Source: Mnemiopsis leidyi (lineage: Eukaryota > Ctenophora > Tentaculata > Lobata > Bolinopsidae). From it: 54,855 nucleotides of DNA. A model generated the notes under the pieces. It had not been told where the DNA came from, searched no databases, and saw nothing but the letters and a program-made list of their open reading frames with translations. Made by a program: the position numbers and the translations under genes. Below are positions 1 through 11,399 of the stretch, piece by piece (positions within the stretch are counted from its first letter, which is position 1; the number at the start of each line of letters is the position of its first letter). The DNA lies in assembly GCA_000226015.1 (NCBI GenBank), contig JH152916.1:29792-84646 (forward strand), written 5' to 3'.

Positions 1-1120
1 TTTTAGTAAACGGTACAGTTCTGGAAAAAAAACAAGATAAAAGTTCACCAGTTTCTGTGCTTTTTCATTGTAATTGAAAATACAAATCTTGATCAGGATA
101 TCATGTTGAACAAATTTTAAAGATATTTCCGTTAACAAAATCTAGAAGCTATGAGTTATGACTATGATATATAGGCAGAAGAAGTCAAATACAAGAAATA
201 TTATTATATTGTACTTTAGTAAAGTTTTATATAGTGTATTTACATTGATCGTAGTTAGTACCGAGTGATTATTGTGTTGCAGTGTGTTGATAATTGAATT
301 GAATCGTAACGTTTGTGTGCAGTTTAGACTTTTATAGTGTGCTACTTATTGTGATAGACATAATTATATTTTCAGTGTGACCATGAACACAGTGTATGTT
401 CGAAAGCTTACAAATAGTCACTGAAACATGAGCGTTTCATTTGGTACAATACTTCGATTCATATTTCTTTGCCGTTTCCCTATCCAATAACTATTATATT
501 TTCATCATTAGCAAACGATTCCAAAATAAATGTGTCTTTCTTTCGTTATCAGTCGCAAAACGCAAAGTGTGCCTCCTTTCAAGTTATTTATATACCAAGC
601 TTCATGTTGTCATACTAGGGGGCGGCAACTTTTCTTTTCTTATTTTTGAGTCGGACTAAAATTTGACAAAAAACGATTGAGGTTCAAAAATTTTTGGTTA
701 AGTGTCTTTTCTGGGGTGGTTACCACCACCCTAATAGTGTCTACTAATAATCTGACCTGGACACCGGTTTCATGAACAAATTGTTTCTAACCTTCCGTTC
801 CGAGGGTTTTTTCAACAAATTATTATTAAGGGCTAAAGGATAGATGGATGACAGAATGTCGAATGAAAGTAAAACAATTTTCAGCTCTTCAATCTAATAA
901 TGGCTGGAGGTACCTACTAAGTTCCGGGTTCTACCATGGCTTTATTTGCATTGCAATTATCTTTAAATTGTCTAGCTGACACCACCGGGCCCAAATTGAA
1001 ATACATGAAAAACTTGGAAATACTGATCATCAAACTTTACCAACATGTTAATGGCCTATAAGGGCACCTTTATCATGTTAACATTGTTGTAAGTCTCAAA
1101 AATATCTATAGTTGAAATCC
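1..1120. other. No gene recognised
   Basis: AT-rich sequence with frequent stops in all frames. The longest plus-strand reading frame (441-659) has no recognisable domain, no signal peptide and no convincing splice context. I see no RNA gene or clear repeat here. Confidence 0.5.
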
Positions 1121-1121
1121 C

Positions 1122-1418
1122 CTAGAGCACTGGAGGATGCACATTTCTCCAAATACTCCATGATAACTCTCTTTCTCGGGAAAGTTTAAGATTATACAAT
1201 TTAAGATCTTTTTTAAGGACTTGCAATAAATTAACTCGGTTCCTTCCAGTTCCAACACGACCTGGCAAACTGTTCATGGCGTCGTCATGTTGGGCTGCTC
1301 CAGTTGCTGTACTCGAAAAACTTGACATTTGCAATCGCAAACATCTGCGAACTATCAAGAACATTCGGTGACTTCGAAGTATGATAACGAATGATACACT
1401 GTACAAAAGGTGCAACAC
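1122..1418 (-). pseudogene. Possible decayed retroelement tail
   Basis: A 98-codon minus-strand frame contains a basic stretch, residues about 53-75, reading GRVGTGRNR followed by LLQVLKKDLK. That pattern resembles the C-terminal basic region of non-LTR retrotransposon polyproteins, where a Gly-Arg-rich segment precedes a KDLK-type helix. Nothing upstream in the same frame looks like reverse transcriptase, so at most this is a fragment. A chance reading frame is a real alternative. Confidence 0.25.
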
Positions 1419-1419
1419 C

Positions 1420-2262
1420 AGACCAATCTCACAAAGAGCAGCTTTTTCACGGTGGAACTTGAAGATGCTTGGCTACGTGTTGAGTTAAGTCCTGAAAGTT
1501 CACCAGCACAATTAAGGAAATAGTGAAGTATAAGATGACATTTTTTCCATCTATCTTCCGCCCGGCTCCTTGCTATGGGGTAAAAAATGGCAGGTTTTTA
1601 AAATTCAAGTTTGCAAAGGAAACTCTGTTGATTTTCATTAAGTATTACTATTTGCGGTAAATGATTTCTAATTTAAAGTTAAACCTATCATGCAACAGTA
1701 TCATGACTACTTCTTCGGCCCACCCACAACAACATAACACACCGGTTATCATTCAGTGCACACCTATGGGAGTCGAGCTTGCTCGAAATGAGGACCTGAG
1801 AAAAGGTTCCCTCCCACTTAAAACCACATACAGTACCATTACATTATATACAAATACGATCAGAGCGCATAAAACTAAAAGATAGTGACCTTTATACTCT
1901 TATACTTATGGAAGCTAAAGACTCAGCAATGAATTTCAAAATTAATCACAACTAAACTTGACAATATTTTGTTTTTTAAGAGAGGCTGGGCCTCTAAGCG
2001 ACTTGGCAGTTATCAAGCAACATTTGAAGAGTTAACCTTTCCAGTCTTATAAGGTTATCTTGATACTATCCATACAGCAAACCATATGTTTTCCTGTGTA
2101 CACTTGCTGAATGAGGGGATCTAACTGAAGACTTAGTTTCCCAATACCATCATGTGAAAGAAGCATTACTTCTCTCTTACTTCTCTGGGAGACTTTTCCA
2201 ATCCTTATGATCTATAAGTAAAGTGCACGCTGCAGACATCCTGCTACATTTGCAATTTTATT
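1420..2262. other. Intergenic, no gene recognised
   Basis: No supported coding exon or RNA gene. The 74-codon plus-strand frame at 1661-1885 has no recognisable feature. The last part is the upstream region of the small secreted-protein gene that starts at 2290; I see no canonical TATA box there. Confidence 0.45.
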
Positions 2263-2289
2263 TTGAGGACCTTTCTCGGCAACACCAAA

Positions 2290-2583
2290 ATGAGCTTTAG
2301 CAGTTTAAACAAATTGTTATTGGTGTTTCTGTTTGCTCTTTTCTTCCAAGCTGAGAGTGGAGATGAAGTGTGTCCCACATCACATCCCTATGTGTACCAC
2401 AACGGAAAATACTGCTGTGCTACGTCAAAGGAGAAGCATTACGGACCACAAGGTGACAAATGTGACGGAAGCATCATCTCACAAAGCAGCCTATGTTGTG
2501 AAGGAGACAATTTCGTCCCATGTCCTAGCGGAAACTGTAAAATGTCTAAACACCATTATGATTTACTGCGTTTTTGGGGTTAA
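2290..2583 (+). CDS. Small secreted Cys-rich protein
   Basis: The frame is open from 2263, but I choose the ATG at 2290 because it sits in an A-rich context (caaaATGa) and begins directly with a signal peptide: a basic-hydrophobic stretch through residue 18, with probable cleavage near AES|GDE. The mature part holds eight cysteines in the order CP, CC, CDG, CC, CP, C. The pattern is CPxSHPY..G.YCC, then G.KCDGS, then S.CC, then V.CPSGNC. Short secreted proteins with this layout occur in several marine invertebrates, usually as uncharacterised domains. The total is 97 residues and the C-terminal tail after the last Cys is about 15 residues. The gene appears intronless; the tail could be read-through of a missed intron. 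Function unknown. Confidence 0.6.
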   Translation: MSFSSLNKLLLVFLFALFFQAESGDEVCPTSHPYVYHNGKYCCATSKEKHYGPQGDKCDGSIISQSSLCCEGDNFVPCPSGNCKMSKHHYDLLRFWG

Positions 2584-3055
2584 TTGTGTTCTGTTCTGTT
2601 CAGCTCTGTTTTGGTGCGACAGGGGCGTAACCGGGGGGATTCATTTGATCCCAGGATCCCCTTTTTTGAAATGAAAATTTAGAAAAATTTTTAAAACTAG
2701 TCAGTATAAGACAAGGATCCATTTGGCATCTCAGTTAGTGCGACTGTAATTCTTCATAAACTTATATTTTATATTGACCATTTTCCCAAAGACCTAGTAG
2801 TGTTTTACTGAACGTTTACTGTGCGAATTGATTGAAAATCTTGAAAGATTTAAAATCTTAGTGCAAAACCTACTCAAATCCAAACAGTTAGGAGAAAATA
2901 AATATAATATTAGAGTTGTATGTAACAATCTGACCAATTACTAAATTTCCTAGTGACTATTGCAACAATTGTAAAATTGCACCAGTTGTAAGGAGCACTA
3001 TATATACAGTATATATACAAGTAAAACTTACTGATACAAATAAAACTTGCCAATT

Positions 3056-3089
3056 ACAAGTAAAACTTACCGATAAAAGTTTTACTTGT
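3056..3089. repeat. 13-bp perfect hairpin
   Basis: The arm ACAAGTAAAACTT (3056-3068) is followed by its exact reverse complement (3077-3089) with an 8-base loop. Related AAGTAAAACTT words occur just upstream (3018-3060), so the hairpin seems to have formed from a small local repeat cluster. Confidence 0.7.
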
Positions 3090-3346
3090 ATCGGTAACAT
3101 CTTTCCCGATGACTAAAGATATCCTCGTGAAATGTGGATGACAACAATTTGGCTGTTAGTGTTGCACTACTGAAGACTGCAGAGGAAGCTTCGAGTAAGG
3201 GTCAACATTCAACAACGAGAAGTTTGGGCCAAGATCAAGAAGATCTCGGGAAAAAGCAGCAAAAAACAGGCTAGATCTGTCCGTGACAAAGATGTAAGAT
3301 GATCTCATGACGGACCCTTATAAGCAGAGGGACAGGTACTGGAAGG

Positions 3347-3433
3347 TTGTACTTGTACAGCAGCGCGCACCCTTCCGCGTCCGTCATTTTATTCTCCGGG
3401 ATGAGGGTGGGACAAAGTCAGACAGGTGGAAGG
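3347..3433. mobile_element. Single foldback-element arm inside LINE
   Basis: About 75 bp containing gtacagcagcgcgcaccct, then a TCATTTTATTCT segment and GATGAGGGT.GGACAAAGTCAGAC. The same order of words forms each arm of the inverted repeat at 41501-41693 and the fragment at 22726-22772. In the LINE protein frame it interrupts RDRW|EHFTELL. Near-duplicate words gacaggtactggaagg (3331-3346) and gacaggtggaagg (3421-3433) flank it and look like a target-site duplication. Confidence 0.65.
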
Positions 3434-4440
3434 AGCACTTTACTGAACTCCTGAACCCTCCATTAATTTATTCCCTCCGTATCATTATTCACAACTGCAT
3501 CGAGATTAACATCTCCACGTGTATCAACTTTGTAGAGGCAACCTTTGATTCAATCAGACAAGATTTCATTTGGAAAAGTATTAGACACTTTGGTTTACCT
3601 GAAAAGTTAATTCGGATTTTCCAGGCCTTCTTCAATGGTGCACTTTGAGTGCAGTTAGAGTGAATGGGGAGTTGGCAGATTGGTTTGATGTTAAATCAGG
3701 TACAGGAAAAAGAGATATTCAAGGTCCACCAGTTTTTAACTTCTGTCTTAACTTTGCAGCATATTTGGCCGAGGCAACAAGAACATTTGTCATGGCATTG
3801 CCATTGTGTCACAGAAGCAAGACAAGAAAAGTGAGGAGATAGTGGTATTAGGCACTGACTATGCTGATGGACATCTCAAAAGATGGTATGCAGGAGTCTA
3901 CAGACCTCTTGGCTCATAGCTGCAGCTATGTTGGGCTAATATATCAATGCCAAGTGAAGACCCAGTGCATGGCCGTTAGTAGCGCCTCCCAGCGTCCTTA
4001 CAATATGAATGACTGCATTGAGCTGAAGGTAGGAGGTGAACCTGTGAAGCAAGTCAGTAACTTCGTTTACAGCTGGGTGCAAAGTTTGCAAACATCAGTG
4101 GAGACGGTACTATAAGCAGAGACCTCTAAATACGGATTCAAAGAGATAGTGGTGCATTTCAGCAGCTTTGGAAGATTTGGAACTGCAGAGCCATCAAATC
4201 TCCGACAAAGATCCGTAAATACAAGGCTGCTGTTGTCACTCTAACTCTATGGTGGTGGAGGTGAGGTCTGGAACACCACCAAAAAGCAGATGAAGCGGTT
4301 TTTTATCAAAACCTGCTTGAGAAGGATTTTTCGGGTCAGATGGTATTATCATGTTACTAATGAAGAAGTTCTCAGTCGTGCGGGCATCAAGACAATCGAA
4401 ACCTTCATTAGTGCTGCCAGACTCAGATAGTTTGGTCATG

Positions 4441-4750
4441 CATTCCAGAATCCAGAATTCCAAAGCTTCTGCTGGATTGCATCAAGAATTCCAGAATCCA
4501 GAATACCAAAGCTTCTGCTGGATTGCATCAAGAATTCCAGAATCCAGAATTCCAAAGTTTCTGCTGGATTGCATCAAGAATTCTAGAATCCAGAATACCA
4601 AAGCTTCTGCTGGATTGCATCAAGAATTCCAGAATTCCAAAGTTTCTGCTGGATTGCATCAAGAATTCCAGAATCCAGAATACCAAAGCTTCTGCTGGAT
4701 TGCATCAAGAATTCCAGAATCCAGAATTCCAAAGTTTCTGCTGGATTGGA
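4441..4750 (+). repeat. 46-bp tandem array in LINE pseudogene
   Basis: The CAAAGYTTCTGCTGGATTG word recurs at 4461, 4507, 4553, 4599, 4638, 4684 and 4730: a 46-bp unit with one 39-bp spacing. Units tend to alternate between a GCTTC and a GTTTC version, suggesting duplication in dimers. Because 46 is not a multiple of three, successive copies change frame, so a run of similar peptides appears in two overlapping frames. Confidence 0.9.
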
Positions 4751-4954
4751 CACCAAACTATGAAAAGAGGTCAAGAGGACGGCCCCGTAAATTCTGTAAA
4801 TCTTGCATACTCGAGGATGCAGCTATCTTTCAAGTGTCAAGAACATTGAGTTTGACATCAAGGCTATTAACTATTTAGCTTCCGATCGTTTGGAGTGGAG
4901 ACGTATGATACGCTCTCAACGAGATGTGTGTGATACAGGCCTCTCAAACGACTA

Positions 4955-6130
4955 GACATTTCCATGTTTGTGGAATGTTTGTACAAATAAGTTCACCTTC
5001 AAAAAATGTCAACGTTAACAGTAACTATTTTTACCATGCTGCTTTTTTACTTCTTTATAGTCGTAACCTATTCTTCTTTTTCGGACAACGGTTTTTGGCC
5101 TCCAATTGAACTAGGAGGATTTCTCACCGTGTCCCCAGGGGACAACTCCTGTTAGCTGTACCCAAGGACTCCCATGGCTTATATACCAAAAACTGAAAAA
5201 CATAAAAGCAATAGATACCACCGCAACAGACCTCGGGAGTCTTGAAGCTGTTGCTACCTGTCAACGGGGCATACCCACTTGGCAGAGAACGAGGCTCGTT
5301 ACCTCCGTGAGCAGACAGGGACTTCCATGCTAGGTAGACCTGGGTTGTTGGTAGAAGGAAAAAGAGTACCTCCCAAGAATGATAGAGGAGTAACTTATTT
5401 CGGACAACCGGGTACCTGTGTACATGTGAGAAGTCCTGGTTAACAGAAACGATTTCTGTTAAAGATGTTATTCGAAAAAAAATCATTGCTCCATAGATAA
5501 TAGATTTTGATTGTTCAAAAAACCTGGTGTGAACCTATTTGCTGTGTAGGGCAAATTTGGAAACTGACAATGTGACGTTGTCTTAGAAATATGTAACAAC
5601 CTTGTGAGATGATATTTGACCTGTCTTCGATCCTACCCCAGATAATCACCCAGAAGCCCTAATGCTGCAGAAATTGTAGGCGATTTCTGACCTGAGTCCT
5701 AAAATGGATGGGTCCTTATCGATTGAGCCGAATTGAGAGCAATTTGCTATTGAAACTGTACTAACCAGTCAGGACCGACTGGTTGTTTAAACCTGCAACA
5801 ATATTATACAAATCCTGGAGAGAGCAGCGAGATGAAATATAGCTCATGTTCACGCTGGACTAGCGAATGAGTCGTCCTTGTTAGTCGTTACTACCTCTCA
5901 CTGGCTGAGAATGAGTTGTCCTTGTCTTTTAGGCGGTTCTTAGCGTAAAACGGCTTTAATTAGCGGCTGATCTTTTGCAGTGGGAAATATTGCTTTTTAA
6001 TATCTTCAAGCAAAATTCTGCAGACCTTAACTGCGTGCTTTCTGAAACCGGTAACTGATAATTCTAATACCGATAAGGATAAGGTGATCTCATTCTAATT
6101 GTTAAATAACGGGTACGAATACGAAAATAA
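4955..6130. other. No gene recognised
   Basis: No supported exon. The minus-strand frame 5124-5486 has no recognisable domain and may be decayed repeat. 5640-5960 has moderate GC and looks like old repeat DNA, but I cannot name a family. Confidence 0.4.
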
Positions 6131-6164
6131 TTGCTTTTTCGGCAATTTGGCGCCGAAAAAGCAA
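6131..6164. repeat. 13-bp perfect hairpin
   Basis: TTGCTTTTTCGGC (6131-6143) pairs exactly with GCCGAAAAAGCAA (6152-6164) across an 8-base loop. There is no poly-U context or neighbouring gene to suggest a terminator. Confidence 0.7.
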
Positions 6165-7290
6165 AGTTTTAAGATAAAAAATTGTCGCCTTATTCATTTA
6201 ATTTTTATCTCAAAAAAGCAAACACCGCCTGTTAAGGACAGTATGAAGAACCAACCCTACAAAAAAATAAAACAGCTCATGGTCAGCTGACAAAAGCAAG
6301 ACAGAAGCAATTATAATCTAATAAGTTTTGAATGTGATAACCCTTATCCTGTGCTTCGCCGAACCTTCCCAGCAAGACGTGACGCTAGGTTTCAAATGAA
6401 TAAAATATGAAAACCTAATTATAACAGATATCAAATTTAATATGGATGTTGTAAGGTGTTGGGGTAAGAGGAACACGTCCCAAATGTCACGTTAGTTTAA
6501 CGCTGACTTACCGGCTGGAGGCTGAACACCAACCAACAGGTACCCGTTCTGGCGACTGGCACTCCGACTGGTGTCCGGTTGTGACCATAAACAAACTTCT
6601 GTCTAGAAGGAAAAGATGGTGAGATTGCTGGTTCGGTAGAAAAGAGAAGAAGAAGAAACCGGAAAGAAGAATTAAAATGGCCTGGATAAACTTGGCCTTC
6701 TAATATTATTGTACACGCACTGCCACTACGTGCTATTGTAAGAGCGATATGGTTCGGAGAGTTCACGTTCTTCCTCTACCTCTTATAACAATATAATTGA
6801 TAATTAACAACATTATATAATTGATTATTAACAGAATCGCCGACAAATACCACATGGAAAGCCTTCGATTTATTTTTTTTAATCCACTTCAAAATTCCAC
6901 TCACACTTTGATATTAAAACCTTATTTCTTCTCCACATTGCGAATAATAATAACAATAATTAATGATGCCAGCACCATCAGACATAATCTCCTAAAGATA
7001 TTTAAAGATATTTAAATTTATATTTTTGATTTATAAAAGAAGTTTTTTTAATCGAAAACTTTTCAAAATGTTACATCAATGAATATACAAACACACTCAA
7101 GGATCGACCGGGATCGCATTTTCAGCCGGGACCGGACTGGCTGAAAAAGATTTTAGAAAAACAATTTTAGAAGTATACAAAAACCAATTAGCCGTAATCG
7201 AGTAATATCAAAACGACAAAACTGAAACTTTTATATAATTGAGATATCGCCATGAAATCATGTACTTACTTAATTTTTCAATTAAGATAA
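6165..7290. other. AT-rich intergenic DNA
   Basis: Stops are frequent in all frames and I see no domain, splice-bounded exon or RNA gene. Confidence 0.45.
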
Positions 7291-7293
7291 CAT

Positions 7294-7572
7294 CGTACCT
7301 CAGTAATGAACATCGTACCTCAGTAATCGTACCTCAGTAATCGTACCTCAGTAATCGTACCTCAGTAATCGTACCTCAGTAATCGTATCTCAGTAATCGT
7401 ACCTCAGTAATCGTACCTCAGTAATCGTACCTCAGTAATCGTACCTCAGTAATCGTACCTCAGTAATCGTACCTCAGTAATCGTACCTCAGTAATCGTAC
7501 CTCAGTAATCGTACCTCAGTAATCGTACCTCAGTAATCGTACCTCAGTAGTCGTACCTCTCAGTAATGAACA
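7294..7572 (+). repeat. 14-bp minisatellite (CGTACCTCAGTAAT)n
   Basis: About 19 nearly identical copies: one at 7294, then exact 14-bp steps from 7314 to 7552. The first two are 20 bp apart because of an extra AACAT-type insertion. One unit has CGTATCT, and one near the end has TAG for TAA. The array is bounded on both sides by the words CAGTAATGAACA. The low divergence points to recent expansion. Confidence 0.95.
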
Positions 7573-7710
7573 CGGGTTGAATTATTTTGATTGAATATTG
7601 AACAGGTACTCAGGTAGTTTAAGTTTTCTGACACTCGACACTAACATCATTAGAATACATATAAGCTTTAGCCTAGACCTGCAGCAGCTCTGCATACGCG
7701 AGGTGCAAAT

Positions 7711-8400
7711 GTGCATATGTATGCAGCTAGGGAACTTTTTATCTCAGCTAGGGAACTTTTTATCTCAAAACTCGAAAAGAGGTTTAATTGGGGGAGATCA
7801 GCATGGATAAGTGCAGATAGTGTCAGACCCGGTGATGACACAACTGTGTCTGTGAATGTAGTGGACAATGAAGGCCCCTGGAATCAGCTTCTTAGGAGTA
7901 CCGTAGATGGACCAGGTTCTCTAGACGACGTGATAAGTTGTTTGCAGACGTTGCCTGACCTGCTGGGCCGCGAAGCGGCAGCCCCCACGTGCTGCAATGC
8001 CAGGCAAGTGATAAGAGAGAAGGTTACAAGATATTTGAAAAAAAAAATTCTCGACACAGAGATTGGACCCTTTTGACTTTTGGCAGAGAAACCACAAATT
8101 GTATTAAAGCTTCAGTAAATTTGATCGAGTTTACCTCTGCCGCACCGCCATGGCCAACTTCTAGTTTGACCAGTAAACCTGCGTTCAAGACTTCAAGGTG
8201 GCAAAAAAGAAAAGAGAGTGCAGCTTAAACCAGACAGTATATGGAGATGAATTTGTCTTTGAAATACAATTTAAGACCACTGAACTATGACTTTAACAGT
8301 TCAGACTCTCCACCTTCCCGTTCACACATAGCCTGGAGAGAAAAACCCCAGATGAGGAATCGGGAGATGACATGAGTATCCTCATACTCATACTCAAAGT
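7711..8400 (+). pseudogene. Unidentified coding-like fragment
   Basis: The plus-strand frame 7711-8076 reads about 121 codons. The segment near codons 33-50 (SADSVRPGDDTTVSVNVV) looks protein-like. A second segment (DDVISCLQTLPDLLGRE, then REKVTRYLKKKILD) looks helical. Shifted frames stay fairly open to about 8400. The beta-strand-like start is reminiscent of macroglobulin-type domains, but the resemblance is weak and I do not assign it. A degraded mobile-element ORF is equally possible. There is also a direct repeat of AGCTAGGGAACTTTTTATCT at 7726-7765. Confidence 0.3.
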
Positions 8401-9858
8401 AGATTTTAAGAACGAGGATAGTAAAATAGAGTTCGGTAAGGGCTTAGATGATTAGGACGACTGACTGTGTCAATGGTAGTGTTCTAAATTTTAAACATAC
8501 CTGTGTGAACTACTTAATGAATATTAAATTTTATTTATTGAAGTTAAATATTCCCAACATTGAATCATAGTTTGATTCTGTATGAAGTTTTTTTAATGAA
8601 ATGATTTTGATTTATCTTACCTTAAGAATAAGATATATCTTCATTGTTTGGGAACGCCCTTTTTTCGACGCGGAGTCTGCGCAAGTGGGATTGGGAAAAG
8701 CTCGTCACGCCTAAACTAAAGTTGGTAGAGCTATGAGACTTCGACTAATCTTAACCTCGTACTACCGTCTATATTTGAGTATCATACTTTCAAAGCTCTC
8801 AAGCAACTCTTTCATGCTGAAAAATACAATTTTAAGAATTTTATGTGTTAAACATCATTTTTGCACTGGTAATTTCAATCAATAGTCGAATTCAATTTCA
8901 AGATAAAATATGAAACAGAGTATATCACACAATAGTATTTCACACGAAAATAATCAACATAATGTATTCAGGGCTTTCTTTGTATTCAGGCTGTGTCTTT
9001 CGATGAGTTTCCACTACTTGGACCAGTTCTTGAAAGGACTCCTCGTTCTGTGTAATATGGGTATATTAAATCTGATTACAAGTCCAAGAGCTCTTTCACA
9101 AGCGTAGTTGAAAGAAGAGAGGTTCTTTAAAGAAGTCTTCGCTGAAAGGTATTCAGGCTGAAGGTGCCAGTCAGGTTTCAGGTGAAAGTTTACCGGAGTA
9201 CTCAGCAGGTCAAAGAGAGTTGTAGAACGTTCCCCGACGAAGTCAGCTAGCTCTGATTTCGGGCTAATTTTAGATAGAGTAGGTTTGCAGATTTCTGTCC
9301 CACCAGGAGTTAGTAGTCCAATCTTCTTTGCAAGAGGAGTCCGTTCTCGAGTGGTTGTTCTTCGTCAAATAGGGATAGAGGGATGAGCTCCTCAGTGAGG
9401 TACCATGGATGGCGGTAGAGGACAGTAGAGGTAGAGGATAACACCTTCTTGTGGATGTTCTTGACTCTTCTTGTGGATGTCCTTGACTCTTGTAAAAACT
9501 TATGTCGTTCTTTCCAGCAGAGGTCAGACGAGGAGCGTTAAACCAGGACTAATTTAGATACACGAACATGACAAAGAAAGCCAGTCACCAGTGTAGGTAA
9601 GGGAGTAGGAGAGATATCTTTATAATGTATACAGATTTCGACATCCAGCGGCCATGATGGTCTGCTCCAGGTTTTTGAAGGCTGTATCCCTACGCTCGTT
9701 CGATGCTGCCTCCAAGGAAAATCTTTGCCAGTGCCCAGTTCCAGGAACTCTTTGTAATCTCCAAGTTTTCTGGTTCCAAGAAGGTGTTGACGAAGTTGAG
9801 CATGGCCCGTCTTTCTCAGTTCGGTAGGGCCTGGACGTTCTGGCATCTTATTCTGTCA
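8401..9858. other. No firm gene
   Basis: No recognisable domain. Opposing frames at 9538-9846 (minus) and 9703-10041 (plus) both stay open but neither has a motif, so I treat them as chance or old repeat. Confidence 0.4.
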
Positions 9859-10145
9859 GGCAGGGGTGGCAGAACAGTTGGGCCATGGTCCCCCAGAAAC
9901 TTGGATTGGGGGCCAAGGTATCATTTGGCCCCCCAAAATTTCAAAAAAATCTATTACGATATTACAAAATTTGATGTTTCTAATATGTACCGTTCGTCAA
10001 AAATTTCCCGAAAGTTTTTAACTCTTAATAATAATCTATGATTGCGATTTTATAAGAACACAGGGGTCAGGGTGCCAGGATGCCGTGGCCCTCTCAAATA
10101 TATGGTTTGAGAGGCCAATGTATCATTTCCCCTCCCCCATAATTT
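9859..10145 (+). repeat. Two diverged copies of a GGGGCCA-rich repeat
   Basis: The blocks at about 9859-9950 and 10057-10145 share the order CAGGGGT..., a GCC(A/G)TGG word, a G-rich GAGGCCAA or GGGGCCAA word, then TGTATCATTT or GGTATCATTT followed by a C-run. They lie about 200 bp apart in the same orientation and look like an old direct duplication or two fragments of one dispersed repeat. Confidence 0.55.
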
Positions 10146-11399
10146 GAGCAACTTCTTTTTAGAAATTGCTTCTAAGCTATCTGAAATGTCCATATTTTTA
10201 AAATTTGTCGCCTGTGGCGGGCAAATTAGACTTACCAGTATTTTGACAAGGAACCTTCACACAACCATAGCAGCCCTGTTAAAGTATATTGCATTGACTT
10301 ACATGGTGTATAAAAAGGTGTCACACTCTCAATTTTGCATTGTCAAATCAATTCTCGAAGCATACCTACCTTATTTCTTTTGAAGAATTTGCCGGGGTAC
10401 TGAGGTAGAGATCTTTCAGTGAAAAATTTAACAGGTTTGATTGCGGAGTTCTGTGTAGGACTCGAACTGAAACTTGGAATACCTTCTAGCACAGTGTCAC
10501 TGATAAAATAGCACTGTCAAATCTTGCACAAATATCAGCTCATGCAGACTCCATATTTTTGGGTAAATAAAGTAATGTTGGCAAGATTTACAGTTTTGAG
10601 CATGTCCCTCCCCCGACCCCAAATACCGATTAGCAAATAATTTAAGGGAAGTGCAAAAAGACCTGAATAATACAAGAACCGAATAGAACGCTTCGTACAC
10701 TTCTGAAAGCTTTTGAGAACTACTTGTCTCTTTGTAAACAGCATTCTACATAACAAAAGAACAGATACGGCCCTTATATTAGTTATACAAGATGATCAAA
10801 GCAAGCTGAAATTATTAAGATTTCTGTGCTCTTTCAAGAAGAGGACAGACTTGGTAGTAATAGTGTCATTCGGTCCAATAGTTTCTATGTAGACACCTAA
10901 CAACAGGGAAGTTACGAAAATATAAGTTAAAGCAAAAATGAAGAAATAGGAATGAATGTTGTTCCTCTTGGAAAGCAAGAAAATCTATTCTTAAAGTCGA
11001 TTTTTTTGAAATTTTTCCTAACACTGTGCCCCAGTTTGTGAAATGTACCAGTACGCATTGTCTGAATTTTATAACATCAATCATCTATTGTTCACTTGTA
11101 AGTTTTACGTTTTCTTAAAAGGGAATGCCTTATGATCAAGCTAGTATTTAAACCCGGGCCGTTATAATAACTGATAAACTGCTCAGAACTTTAAAGAAAA
11201 TTGTAGCTCAAATGTAAGTATGAGATTTTTTAAAAAAGGATACATTCTAGAATATAGACTATACCTCGGGTGAGGATTAAAAACGTCGCTATGGACTAAA
11301 AATTTAAGAGCCTGGCATAATACTTTAAGGCCTGCATTATTAAGCTGGTAATTATCAATTTGAATGAGGTCTATTTTTATATTTTTTAGGTCTTATTAT
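10146..11399. other. No gene recognised
   Basis: AT-rich; none of the short frames on either strand has a recognisable motif or splice support. Confidence 0.45.

Larger units (their letters stand above)
3130..4954 (+). pseudogene. LINE reverse-transcriptase pseudogene
   Basis: A non-LTR retrotransposon ORF read in pieces across all three frames. In order: a pre-RT segment with TDPYKQRDR then EHFTELLN (3307-3470); RT motifs FVEATFDSI and FGLPEKLIRIFQ (about 3526-3640); GDIQGPP-like and LNFAAYLAE (about 3711-3775); a decayed active-site region TDYADG near 3857 where YADD is expected; the thumb-like RASGAFQQL and AIKSPTKIRKYKAAVV region (about 4150-4235); and a C-terminal SRGRPRK / DRLEWRRMIRSQ end, stopping near 4954. 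Multiple frameshifts and stops show it is dead. The clade was not determined. It carries a secondary insertion near 3347-3420 and an internal 46-bp tandem array, both listed separately. Confidence 0.85.

Noticed and set aside
4351-4878. A repetitive-protein gene (KASAGLHQEFQN repeats)
   Set aside because: The repeat length of 46 bp shifts frame at every unit and the flanks are LINE C-terminal coding sequence, so this is amplified pseudogene DNA.
6131-6164. Bacterial-type terminator hairpin
   Set aside because: There is no neighbouring gene or T-run, and the context is eukaryotic.
7294-7572. CRISPR array
   Set aside because: The 14-bp repeats are directly abutting without unique spacers, and the genome is plainly eukaryotic.
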